Assembly (NCBI RefSeq): GCF_005869935.1
Contig: NZ_SZQF01000004.1
Span: forward strand, 1 to 64,000
Reading direction: 5' to 3'
Length of the DNA: 64,000 bases
Source: Winogradskyella algicola
GTDB lineage: Bacteria; Bacteroidota; Bacteroidia; Flavobacteriales; Flavobacteriaceae
Below, piece by piece: positions 17,506-24,687 of this stretch. How positions within the stretch are numbered: position 1 is the stretch's first letter; each line of letters starts with the position of its first letter. Position numbers and translations under genes: made by a program. The notes below the pieces were generated by a model. The model saw only the letters and a list, made by a program, of their open reading frames with translations. It had not been told where the DNA came from and ran no database searches.

Positions 17506-18582
17506 TTGATAAGATACTTTATAAATAAACTGTTCTATGCATTTATCACCTTATTAGGTGTTGTTACAGTTATTTTCTTTTTATTTACAATTCTTCCTGG
17601 CGATCCTGCAAAGATGATGCTCGGGCAAAATCAATCTGCCGAACAAGTAGAAGCAGTAAAAAAGAAATATGGTTTCGATAAGTCTTTGGGAACACAGTTT
17701 TTGTATTATTTAAATGACCTATCTCCAATTTCATTTCACTCTAATAATTCAGAAGATTACACATATTTAAGTATTAATAAGTATAATGCTGCAAAGTTAT
17801 TTAGTATCGGTAATACAACAACGGTTGTAAAAACACCTTACTTAAGAGAATCCTTCACCAAACAAGGAAAAAAAGTAACAGATGTTATTGGTGAAACTAT
17901 TCCAAATACCTTTGTTTTGGCAGTTTCAGCAATTATAATTGCTATAATTTTTGGGATTGTGTTCGGAATTATTTCAGCGTTATACAGAGATACTTGGGTG
18001 GATAAAACAATACAAGTTTTAAGCACGTTTGGTATGAGTGTGCCTTCTTTTTTTAGTGCTATTCTTTTTGCGTGGTTGTTTGGTTTTGTGTTGCACAAAT
18101 ACACCAATCTAGAAATGACAGGAAGTCTGTATGAATTAGATGATTTTGGTGAAAAAATGAATATACAGTGGAAGAATTTAATACTTCCTGCCATTGTTTT
18201 AGGTATTCGTCCGTTGGCAGTAGTTATTCAGCTGATGCGTAATTCGCTATTAGATATAATGAGTCAAGATTACATAAGAACCGCAAGAGCTAAAGGATTA
18301 AGCGAGTTTAAAGTGATAAAAAACCATGCTGTTAAAAATGCATTAAATCCAGTGGTTACGGCAATTTCAGGATGGTTTGCATCGATGCTTGCTGGTGCCG
18401 TTTTTGTTGAGTATATTTTTGGATGGAATGGGCTTGGAAAAGAAATAGTTAATGCTTTAAACACTCTAGATTTACCAGTAATAATGGGTTCTGTTTTGGT
18501 TATTGCTATTGTCTTTATAACCATTAATATTCTAGTAGATTTAGTCTATGCATGGTTAGATCCTCGCGTTAAGCTATCTTGA
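17506..18582 (+). CDS. Oligopeptide-type ABC transporter permease (OppB/DppB family)
   Basis: 358 aa inner-membrane permease. The N-terminus MIRYFINKLFYAFITLLGVVTVIFFLFTILPGDPA is diagnostic of OppB/DppB. The binding-protein-dependent transport domain includes the EAA-like loop DYIRTARAKGLSEFKVIKNHAVKNALNPVVT. A TTG start at 17506 is the only sensible initiation codon; an in-frame TGA lies at 17485-17487 inside the heptamer array, and only a CTG intervenes. No OppC, ATPase or binding protein gene is nearby, so partners must be encoded elsewhere. Element 2 appears to have replaced the leader and perhaps the original ATG. Confidence 0.92.
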   Translation: MIRYFINKLFYAFITLLGVVTVIFFLFTILPGDPAKMMLGQNQSAEQVEAVKKKYGFDKSLGTQFLYYLNDLSPISFHSNNSEDYTYLSINKYNAAKLFSIGNTTTVVKTPYLRESFTKQGKKVTDVIGETIPNTFVLAVSAIIIAIIFGIVFGIISALYRDTWVDKTIQVLSTFGMSVPSFFSAILFAWLFGFVLHKYTNLEMTGSLYELDDFGEKMNIQWKNLILPAIVLGIRPLAVVIQLMRNSLLDIMSQDYIRTARAKGLSEFKVIKNHAVKNALNPVVTAISGWFASMLAGAVFVEYIFGWNGLGKEIVNALNTLDLPVIMGSVLVIAIVFITINILVDLVYAWLDPRVKLS

Positions 18583-18625
18583 TAATTAACTGATAATTAT
18601 CAACAAGCATTGTGCTTTAAAAGCT

Positions 18626-18633
18626 TATTTTTG
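18626..18633 (+). promoter_or_regulatory. -7 box TATTTTTG upstream of tpiA
   Basis: Matches TAnnTTTG, 37 bp before the tpiA ATG. The nearest TTG upstream (18610) is closer than normal. Confidence 0.45.
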
Positions 18634-18670
18634 TATACTTCAAACTAAAGTAAAATCAATTTATAAAATC

Positions 18671-19420
18671 ATGAGAAAACATATTGTTGCTGGTAACTGG
18701 AAAATGAATAATGGTTTAATTCAGACCAAAACCTTAATTACGGAGTTAATAAAGCAAGAGAAATCGTCTGATGTAGAGGTAATGATTGCACCAACATTTA
18801 CAAACTTATGGCACGCTTTCGAAGCAACTAGACAATATGATATAGAAGTGATTGCCCAGAATATGCACTTTGCAGAAAATGGTGCATATACAGGTGAGAT
18901 TAGTGCAGGTATGCTAAAAAGTATTGGTATTAAATCAGTGATTCTTGGGCATAGTGAGCGCAGAGCTTATTTTAATGAAACTGATGAAGCTCTAGCTAAA
19001 AAAGTTGATGCAGCTTTAGCTAATAATATGCGAGTGATTTTTTGTTTTGGTGAAGAATTATCTGACCGCAAAGCAGGTAATGAGGAAACGGTTGTAGAAA
19101 ACCAAATAAAAAACGTACTTTTTCATTTAGACGCAAATGCCTTCAAGCATATTGTTTTAGCTTATGAGCCTGTTTGGGCAATAGGTACAGGAGAAACTGC
19201 TACACCAGACCAAGCACAAGATATGCATGCATTTATTAGAAAAACTTTAGCTGAAAAATATGGTAACGACGTTGCAGACGAAGTTTCAATTCTTTATGGT
19301 GGAAGTGTAAAGCCAAACAATGCTAAGGAAATTTTCTCTAAACCAGATGTAGATGGTGGACTAATTGGAGGCGCCTCTTTAAAGGCAGAAGATTTTTTTG
19401 CTATAGTGAACGCGTTTTAA
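18671..19420 (+). CDS. tpiA: Triosephosphate isomerase
   Basis: 249 aa. It interconverts DHAP and glyceraldehyde-3-phosphate in glycolysis. Visible: GNWKMN (catalytic Lys), ILGHSERR (His), AYEPVWAIGTG (catalytic Glu), and ILYGGSVKPNN with GGLIGGASL (phosphate binding). Directly followed by prmA with no spacer. Confidence 0.98.
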   Translation: MRKHIVAGNWKMNNGLIQTKTLITELIKQEKSSDVEVMIAPTFTNLWHAFEATRQYDIEVIAQNMHFAENGAYTGEISAGMLKSIGIKSVILGHSERRAYFNETDEALAKKVDAALANNMRVIFCFGEELSDRKAGNEETVVENQIKNVLFHLDANAFKHIVLAYEPVWAIGTGETATPDQAQDMHAFIRKTLAEKYGNDVADEVSILYGGSVKPNNAKEIFSKPDVDGGLIGGASLKAEDFFAIVNAF

Positions 19421-20257
19421 ATGAACAACACTATATATATAGGCTACGAATTTAAAGTAGAACCTCTTCAGCCAGCAACAGAAATTTTAATTGCAGAGCT
19501 TGGCTATGCAGGTTTCGAAAGTTTTGTAGAACACTCAAAAGGTGTTACTGCGTATATTCAAAAAGACGACTGGAATGCTTTTATACTAGAAGATATACAA
19601 ATTTTAAACTCTGAAGAATTTAAAATTACCTATGAATTTAATGAGATAGAGCAAACCAACTGGAATGCAGAGTGGGAGAAGAACTTTAAGCCTATAGTTG
19701 TCGATGATTTAGTTACAGTAAGAGCACCATTTCACGATAAACCTAGTACTAAATACGATCTTATTATTGAACCAAAAATGAGTTTTGGTACAGGTCATCA
19801 TGAAACCACACATATGATGATTCAACATATTTTAAAGAACGATTTTAAAAATAAATTAGTTTTAGATATGGGTTGTGGCACTGGTGTATTAGCGATTTTA
19901 GCTGAGAAAGTTGGGGCAACAAAATTAGATGCTATAGATATTGATAATTGGTGCTACCTAAATAGTTTAGAAAATATAGAGCGAAATGATTGTAAAAATA
20001 TTTCGGTTTATGAAGGTGATGTAAAACTGTTAGAAGGAAAGCAATACGATACAATTATTGCAAATATTAATAGAAATATTCTATTAGCAGATATACCTAT
20101 GTATGTTAAATGTCTAAACAGTAATGGTGAATTGTATTTAAGTGGTTTTTACGAAGAAGATATACCAAAGCTTGAAGATTTATGTAATAAGCACATGTTA
20201 AAATTTAAAGAAACAATAAAAAGAGGTGATTGGGTATCGTTAAAATTCATAAATTAG
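19421..20257 (+). CDS. prmA: Ribosomal protein L11 methyltransferase
   Basis: 278 aa. SAM-dependent methylation of ribosomal protein L11. An N-terminal recognition domain (1-100) is followed by the methyltransferase, with SFGTGHHETT, motif I VLDMGCGTGVLAILA (~145-160), DAIDIDNWC and IIANINRNILL. ATG abuts the tpiA TAA, so the two are likely cotranscribed with clpS. Confidence 0.94.
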   Translation: MNNTIYIGYEFKVEPLQPATEILIAELGYAGFESFVEHSKGVTAYIQKDDWNAFILEDIQILNSEEFKITYEFNEIEQTNWNAEWEKNFKPIVVDDLVTVRAPFHDKPSTKYDLIIEPKMSFGTGHHETTHMMIQHILKNDFKNKLVLDMGCGTGVLAILAEKVGATKLDAIDIDNWCYLNSLENIERNDCKNISVYEGDVKLLEGKQYDTIIANINRNILLADIPMYVKCLNSNGELYLSGFYEEDIPKLEDLCNKHMLKFKETIKRGDWVSLKFIN

Positions 20258-20296
20258 TATAATTAAAACGAGAAATCCTCAAATCCGTTTGTAGTT

Positions 20297-20569
20297 ATGA
20301 CGAAAGAAAAATTATCAGAAGAATTACTCCTCGAAGAAGAAGTGTTGAAACAAAATGAGATTGTTTTATTTAATGATGATGTGAATACTTTTGATCATGT
20401 AATAGATACACTAATTTATGCATGTGACCACACACCAGAACAAGCAGAGCAATGTTCTATAATTGTACATTACAAAGGTAAATGTACAGTAAAAACAGGT
20501 GCTTACGAAGATTTAAAACCTAGATGTTCTAAGCTATTGCAAGCAGGACTTAGTGCAGAAATAGTATAA
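20297..20569 (+). CDS. clpS: ATP-dependent Clp protease adaptor ClpS
   Basis: 90 aa. ClpS delivers N-degron substrates to ClpAP-type proteases. Signature segments are VLFNDDVNTFDHVID, HTPEQAEQCSIIVHYKGKCTVKTG and LQAGLSAEI. Third gene of the tpiA-prmA-clpS group; a terminator follows within 10 bp. Confidence 0.95.
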   Translation: MTKEKLSEELLLEEEVLKQNEIVLFNDDVNTFDHVIDTLIYACDHTPEQAEQCSIIVHYKGKCTVKTGAYEDLKPRCSKLLQAGLSAEIV

Positions 20570-20575
20570 AAAAAG

Positions 20576-20600
20576 AAATCCCTCAAGCGAGGGATTTTTT
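20576..20600. terminator. Bidirectional terminator after clpS and the HMA gene
   Basis: AAATCCCTC and GAGGGATTT around AAGC, with T and A tracts on the two sides, between convergent genes. Confidence 0.85.
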
Positions 20601-20871
20601 ATTTTGTCATTCTTCCGACAGCACAACTAACAAAAGATTTAGCCTTTTTAGGTAAAGAGTTTTGTTCACCTACCATTGGGTATCCTAAATCTGAAAGTTT
20701 TGTTTTTGCAGCTTCAAACGCTTCATTATTATTATGATTAAAGCTTACTTCATCTGTATCATTGTTAACTGAAACATCAGATATGTCATCGAGTTTGGAT
20801 AATTGTGTTAGTATAGTATTAGCACAACCACCACATTTTAGATTTTGTATTTGTATTGTTGTAGTCTTCAT
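20599..20871 (-). CDS. Heavy-metal-associated (HMA) domain protein
   Basis: 90 aa from the ATG at 20871 (MKTTTIQIQNLKCGGCANTI). A longer in-frame start at 20907 would run into the preceding gene and adds a non-HMA leader. The CxxC metal site is KCGGCANT (residues ~12-19), on a ferredoxin-like fold with ISDVSVNNDTDEVSF. HMA proteins bind Cu(I) or other soft metals; here it is the last gene of the sulfur cluster. A short C-terminal extension ends FVSCAVGRMTK. Confidence 0.85.
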   Translation of the reverse strand: MKTTTIQIQNLKCGGCANTILTQLSKLDDISDVSVNNDTDEVSFNHNNNEAFEAAKTKLSDLGYPMVGEQNSLPKKAKSFVSCAVGRMTK

Positions 20872-20878
20872 TTTGTAA

Positions 20879-21082
20879 TTATTTGCGTTTACAGGTGTTC
20901 CATCCAAAAGGTAAATAAAGCGGACAGAAACTAATAAAACTTGTGAGTAAGAAAATAATAGCTAATGCCATTAAAACATAAGCCAGTGTACCTTCAATTA
21001 CATTGAAATAATACAATAAGGCTATAGTAATAGCAATTATAATTCTAATACCTTTGTCTAAACTTCCCATGTTCTTTTTCAT
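20879..21082 (-). CDS. DUF2892 (YgaP-like) membrane protein
   Basis: 67 aa. The N-terminus MGSLDKGIRIIIAITIALLYY and ISFCPLYLPFGWNTCKRK are the family signature: two membrane spans and a CPLY-type cysteine. In YgaP the same module is fused to a rhodanese; here it is a separate gene 12 bp after an MBL-rhodanese protein, which supports a role in sulfane-sulfur metabolism. Confidence 0.9.
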   Translation of the reverse strand: MKKNMGSLDKGIRIIIAITIALLYYFNVIEGTLAYVLMALAIIFLLTSFISFCPLYLPFGWNTCKRK

Positions 21083-21094
21083 AATAAAAGAGTT

Positions 21095-22501
21095 TTAAAG
21101 TGTTGATAGACAAACAAAATCGGTAGTAGGTAGGTTTGTTTTCTTAATAGCACCAAATCCGCCAGCGATGTCTACCAAATTATGGTAGCCTCTTGCTTTT
21201 AGTATTGAAGCTGCGATAACAGAACGATAACCACCAGCACAATGTACATAATAGGTTTTATCCTTATCTATTTGATCCATTTGATTGTTGATATAATCTA
21301 GTGCAAAATGCTGAGCATTTTCTAAATGCATACTTTTATATTCACCATCTTTACGAACATCTAAAACACTTAATTCTGATGTATTTGCTCTTTTTTCAAA
21401 TTCTTCAGCAGAGATAGATTCTAAGGAATCGATTTCTTTTCCTGAGGCTTCCCATGCGTCTATACCACCTTCAAGATAACCTAAGGTATTATCGTAACCA
21501 ACTCGAGATAATCTAGTTACAGCTTCTTCAGACTTACCTTCTGGGACTACTAGTAAAATAGGCTGTTTAATGTCTGTAATTAAAGCACCAACCCAAGGCG
21601 CAAACTGTCCGTTTAATCCAATAAATATTGAGTTAGGTATGTGAGCTTTAATATAATCTGATTGTGTTCTTACATCTAAAACCAATGCAGATTCATGATT
21701 TGCTAATGCTTCAAATTCTTCTGGTGTTAAGGGGTTGTTTCCGGTGTTAAGAATGTCGTCAAAAGCATCATAGCCCATTTTATTCATCATCGCATTCTTA
21801 GCAAAATATTGTGGAGGTTGTGCGATACCATCAAGCACTTCTTCAATAAATTCTTCTCTGGTCATATCTGCACGCAAAGCATAGTTTGTTTTCTTTTGTT
21901 CACCTAAAACACCAACCGTTTCTTTACTTAAATTTTTTCCGCAAGCAGAACCAGCTCCATGTGCAGGGTACACAATAACATCATCAGCCAAAGGCATAAT
22001 TTTTTCTCTTAATGAATCATACAACATACCAGCTAAGTCACGCTCTGTTAAATCTGATTTTATGGCCAAATCTGGTCTGCCAACATCACCTAAAAAAAGT
22101 GTGTCTCCTGAAAATATGGCGTAATCCTTACCGTTTTCATCTTTTAGTAAGTAAGTTACAGATTCTAAGGTATGACCTGGTGTGTGCAGTACTTTTATAG
22201 TAATATCACCGAGTTTCAATTCCTCACCATCGGTTGCCGAGTGAATGTTGTATTCTGTTTCTGCACCAGGACCGAAGACGATAGTAGCTCCAGTTTTTTC
22301 AGCTAAATCCACATGTCCAGACACAAAATCTGCATGGAAATGCGTTTCTAATACATATTTAATTTTGGCATTATTAGCTTTTGCTTTATCTATATATTGT
22401 TGTGTTTCTCTTAGAGGATCTATAATCGCTACCTCACCTCTAGATTCAATATAATAAGCTCCTTGAGCTAAGCACCCTGTGTATAATTGTTCAATTTTCA
22501 T
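21095..22501 (-). CDS. MBL-fold persulfide dioxygenase-like protein fused to two rhodanese domains
   Basis: 468 aa. Residues 1-245 form an ETHE1-like metallo-beta-lactamase domain with THFHAD (H54, H56, D58), H63, TPGH (H110), SGD (D133) and YPAHG (H181). Rhodanese 1 (~268-355) has LDVRTQSDYIKAHIPNS, but its active loop reads VVPEGKS and lacks Cys. Rhodanese 2 (~375-455) has Cys421 in VHCAGGYRS. Family knowledge: such fusions oxidise glutathione or other persulfides to sulfite and transfer sulfane sulfur. The preceding 121-bp gap may hold an internal promoter. Confidence 0.92.
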   Translation of the reverse strand: MKIEQLYTGCLAQGAYYIESRGEVAIIDPLRETQQYIDKAKANNAKIKYVLETHFHADFVSGHVDLAEKTGATIVFGPGAETEYNIHSATDGEELKLGDITIKVLHTPGHTLESVTYLLKDENGKDYAIFSGDTLFLGDVGRPDLAIKSDLTERDLAGMLYDSLREKIMPLADDVIVYPAHGAGSACGKNLSKETVGVLGEQKKTNYALRADMTREEFIEEVLDGIAQPPQYFAKNAMMNKMGYDAFDDILNTGNNPLTPEEFEALANHESALVLDVRTQSDYIKAHIPNSIFIGLNGQFAPWVGALITDIKQPILLVVPEGKSEEAVTRLSRVGYDNTLGYLEGGIDAWEASGKEIDSLESISAEEFEKRANTSELSVLDVRKDGEYKSMHLENAQHFALDYINNQMDQIDKDKTYYVHCAGGYRSVIAASILKARGYHNLVDIAGGFGAIKKTNLPTTDFVCLSTL

Positions 22502-22605
22502 TAGTAATTATTTTTTACTAGAAATAAAACCTATGATTAATATAGCTTCATCTCTTATAAATTTACGCTAAATTACAAAAGCATAAAAATCTTAGTGTAC
22601 TATTT

Positions 22606-22623
22606 GTTACATAGTTCGTAAAC
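22606..22623 (-). promoter_or_regulatory. Imperfect dyad GTTAC-N7-GTAAAC, candidate Crp/Fnr site
   Basis: TTAC (22607-22610) and GTAA (22618-22621) are separated by 7 bp, in the 121-bp gap before the MBL-rhodanese gene. The half-sites resemble TTAC...GTAA motifs of Bacteroidota Fnr-like regulators. The odd spacing weakens the case. Confidence 0.3.
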
Positions 22624-23039
22624 TAATGCGGTAGCTTACGTTTTAAAATCCCATACACAAATGTGCCTACCAAAGCAGCAGCTATTACTATTAACATAGA
22701 AAAAACACCTGTGCCCACCAAGACATACATTGGTCCAGGACAAGCACCTGAAAGAGCCCATCCGAGTCCAAAAATACTTCCACCTACTATGTATCTGATA
22801 AGTCCATTGTCTTTTGGAGGAACTCGTAGGTATGTGCCTTGCGTAGTTTTAAGATGTTTCTTTTTTGCAATTAACAATAAAATAACACCTGTAAAAACAG
22901 CGGAGCCAATAATGCCATACATATGAAAGGATTGAAATTTAAACATTTCAAATATGCGATACCAAGAAACAGCTTCGGATTTTACTAGTACAATTCCGAA
23001 GAATATTCCAACTAAAAAAAACTTTAAAAAATTCTTCAT
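22623..23039 (-). CDS. YeeE/YedE family sulfur transporter half (DUF6691-like)
   Basis: 138 aa membrane protein with about four spans. The family motif is GWALSGACPGPMYVLVGTG near residues 95-115, with a conserved Cys. It pairs with the following family member (1-bp gap); in two-gene systems each encodes half of a YeeE-type thiosulfate or sulfur-compound permease. Confidence 0.85.
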   Translation of the reverse strand: MKNFLKFFLVGIFFGIVLVKSEAVSWYRIFEMFKFQSFHMYGIIGSAVFTGVILLLIAKKKHLKTTQGTYLRVPPKDNGLIRYIVGGSIFGLGWALSGACPGPMYVLVGTGVFSMLIVIAAALVGTFVYGILKRKLPH

Positions 23040-23040
23040 T

Positions 23041-23598
23041 TTAGAATAGTATTGGAAAGATTAAATGAATCATGATTAAACCACCAATGAAGAAACCAAT
23101 AACTGCAATCAATGATGGTAATTGCAAGCTACTTAAACCAGTTATGGCATGGCCAGACGTACAACCTCCAGCATATCGGGTCCCAAAACCAACTAAAAAG
23201 CCTCCAACTATTAGTAGGGCAATACCTTTAAGAGTTAAAACATTTTTCCAAGCAAATAGTTCCGGTGGTAAAAGGCTATTTCCTACATTTTTAAAACCGA
23301 GTTCGTGTAGGTCTTTAATAGTTTCAGTACTTAGGTTGATGTCGGTTGGGTTCGATAGAAAAAAATGAGCAATAAACCCACCTACGATAGCTCCAATCAC
23401 TACGGTGAGGTTCCATTTTTGACTTTTCCAGTCAAATTTAAAAAACTCAGAATATTTACCTGCGCCACCCATAGCACACATAGTTCTTAAATTAGAAGAC
23501 ATACCAAATGTTCTTCCGAAATAAAGTAACAAAAACATGGTAATAGCAATGCATGGGCCAGATACATACCATGGCCAAGGTTCTTTAATTAGTTCCAT
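23041..23598 (-). CDS. YeeE/YedE family sulfur transporter half
   Basis: 185 aa membrane protein, about five spans. It contains the YeeE hallmark GTRYAGGCTSGHAITGLSSLQLPSLIA (around residues 138-165) with its conserved Cys. Expected to move thiosulfate or a related sulfur compound across the inner membrane together with the partner gene 1 bp downstream. Confidence 0.87.
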   Translation of the reverse strand: MELIKEPWPWYVSGPCIAITMFLLLYFGRTFGMSSNLRTMCAMGGAGKYSEFFKFDWKSQKWNLTVVIGAIVGGFIAHFFLSNPTDINLSTETIKDLHELGFKNVGNSLLPPELFAWKNVLTLKGIALLIVGGFLVGFGTRYAGGCTSGHAITGLSSLQLPSLIAVIGFFIGGLIMIHLIFPILF

Positions 23599-23646
23599 AT
23601 AAATTATAAAATTTTAGTGTTGAGGGATAAGGGGTTTAATAAAGAA

Positions 23647-24282
23647 TTAAAAATCTATAACATGGATTTTATTTCTTCCTAATGTTATTCTTTCTTGTTT
23701 TTCGAGTTGTTTTAACAATCTAGAAACTACAACTCTAGAGGTGTGCAAATCTTCGGCAATTTCCTGATGCGTAATTTCTAAATCTGTAGAAGCAGAAAGC
23801 TTTACTTTATCTGTAAGGTACTTAAAAAGTCTTTCATCCATTTTCATAAAAGCCAAAGTGTCAATGGTTTCTAGCATTTCGTCAAAACGTATCTGGTAAC
23901 TTTGCAGAATAAAACTTCTCCAACTGGTGTTGGTATCAAACCAACTCCTCATTTCTTCTATGGGTATCATAATAACCGTAGTGTCTTCATCAGCAATGGC
24001 TCTTATCTTACTTACAGATTTGGCCATGCAACAGGTTAATGACATTGCACAAGTATCTCCAGACTCTAAAACGTACAGTAATAATTCGCTTCCCTCATTG
24101 TCTTCTCTCAAAACTTTAATATTTCCTTTAATTAACAACGGAACGTGCTTCAATTCTTGGCCAATATCAATTATAATATCACTTTTTTTGAAAGTTCTAA
24201 GTTCAGCTACTTTAGAAATATTTTTAAGAATTTCTTCGTCAAATAAGTAGGCGAAAGGTTGTATTAATTCTTTTGAAATCAT
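23647..24282 (-). CDS. Crp/Fnr family transcriptional regulator
   Basis: 211 aa: cyclic-nucleotide-binding-like beta-roll (~20-120) then a winged HTH (~168-200, THQEIAEDLHTSRVVVSRLLKQLE). The roll contains Cys78, Cys84 and Cys85 (DTCAMSLTCCM) where cAMP-binding residues would lie, so a redox, metal or persulfide input is plausible; no N-terminal Fe-S cysteine set of classical FNR is present. First gene of the sulfur cluster on the same strand and probably its regulator (inference). Confidence 0.88.
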   Translation of the reverse strand: MISKELIQPFAYLFDEEILKNISKVAELRTFKKSDIIIDIGQELKHVPLLIKGNIKVLREDNEGSELLLYVLESGDTCAMSLTCCMAKSVSKIRAIADEDTTVIMIPIEEMRSWFDTNTSWRSFILQSYQIRFDEMLETIDTLAFMKMDERLFKYLTDKVKLSASTDLEITHQEIAEDLHTSRVVVSRLLKQLEKQERITLGRNKIHVIDF

Positions 24283-24291
24283 GTTTCAAAA
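24271..24291 (-). promoter_or_regulatory. Palindrome across the start codon of the Crp/Fnr gene
   Basis: TTTTGAAA (24271-24278) and TTTCAAAA (24284-24291) are perfect complements around TCATG, with the ATG (24280-24282) in the loop. A third copy of the arm, TTTTGAAA, lies at 24306-24313. Candidate autoregulatory operator or start-codon hairpin. Confidence 0.45.
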
Positions 24292-24325
24292 ATAATCATT
24301 TAGAATTTTGAAATAAATAGTTTGG

Positions 24326-24353
24326 TTGTTTTTTAATAAAAGTTATATATTTG
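24326..24353 (+). promoter_or_regulatory. Promoter of tRNA-Arg
   Basis: TATATTTG (24346-24353) matches TAnnTTTG, with TTG at 24326-24328 (17-bp spacing). It lies 13 bp before the tRNA. Confidence 0.65.
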
Positions 24354-24366
24354 CAGCCCTTTATAA

Positions 24367-24440
24367 GGCCACGTGGCGCAACTGAATAGCGCATCTGATT
24401 ACGGCTCAGAAGGTTGCAGGTTTGAATCCTGCCGTGGTCA
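24367..24440 (+). tRNA. tRNA-Arg (anticodon ACG)
   Basis: 74 nt. Acceptor GGCCACG/CGTGGTC with one G-U pair, anticodon stem TCTGA/TCAGA with loop TTACGGC (anticodon ACG), T-arm with GGTTTGAATCC. No encoded CCA. A34 is normally converted to inosine to read CGN codons. Confidence 0.96.
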
Positions 24441-24445
24441 CAGCA

Positions 24446-24485
24446 GCGGAGAATTTATCTTATTTGATGAGTTCTCCGTTTTTAT
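24446..24485 (+). terminator. Terminator of tRNA-Arg
   Basis: CGGAGAA and TTCTCCG arms 18 nt apart, followed by TTTTTATTT. Confidence 0.75.
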
Positions 24486-24546
24486 TTATGATGATTTGTT
24501 CTATGCATAACATATAAATGATAATAGACGGAAGTTTTAAGTTTTA

Positions 24547-24687
24547 ATGTATAAAATAAAAGTTGATTTTTTATTCCGTGTAATGGTCTGTTTAATTTTC
24601 ATATTGAGTGAAATTTTAGGTATAGAGTTAATTAATTTTTTAATTTTAAATGCTTCATCAAAAGCATTTATTATAATCTTAGAATGA
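24547..24687 (+). CDS. Possible 46-residue hydrophobic leader peptide upstream of the PUL regulator
   Basis: A short frame starting MYKIKVDFLFRVMVCLIFILSE and ending in ATGA overlap with the regulator's start codon (24684). It is strongly hydrophobic and could be a small membrane peptide or a coupling leader. AT-rich sequence can give such frames by chance, and no clear ribosome-binding site is seen. Real status uncertain. Confidence 0.2.
   Translation: MYKIKVDFLFRVMVCLIFILSEILGIELINFLILNASSKAFIIILE
24648..24669 (+). repeat. Hairpin just before the PUL regulator start
   Basis: AAATGCTT (24648-24655) and AAGCATTT (24662-24669) form a perfect 8-bp stem with a 6-nt loop, 14 nt before the ATG at 24684. 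Could affect translation of the regulator. Confidence 0.4.

Noticed and set aside
20872..20907. N-terminal extension of the HMA protein
   Set aside because: The extension overlaps the DUF2892 gene end and does not belong to the HMA fold; the ATG at 20871 is followed at once by the family start.
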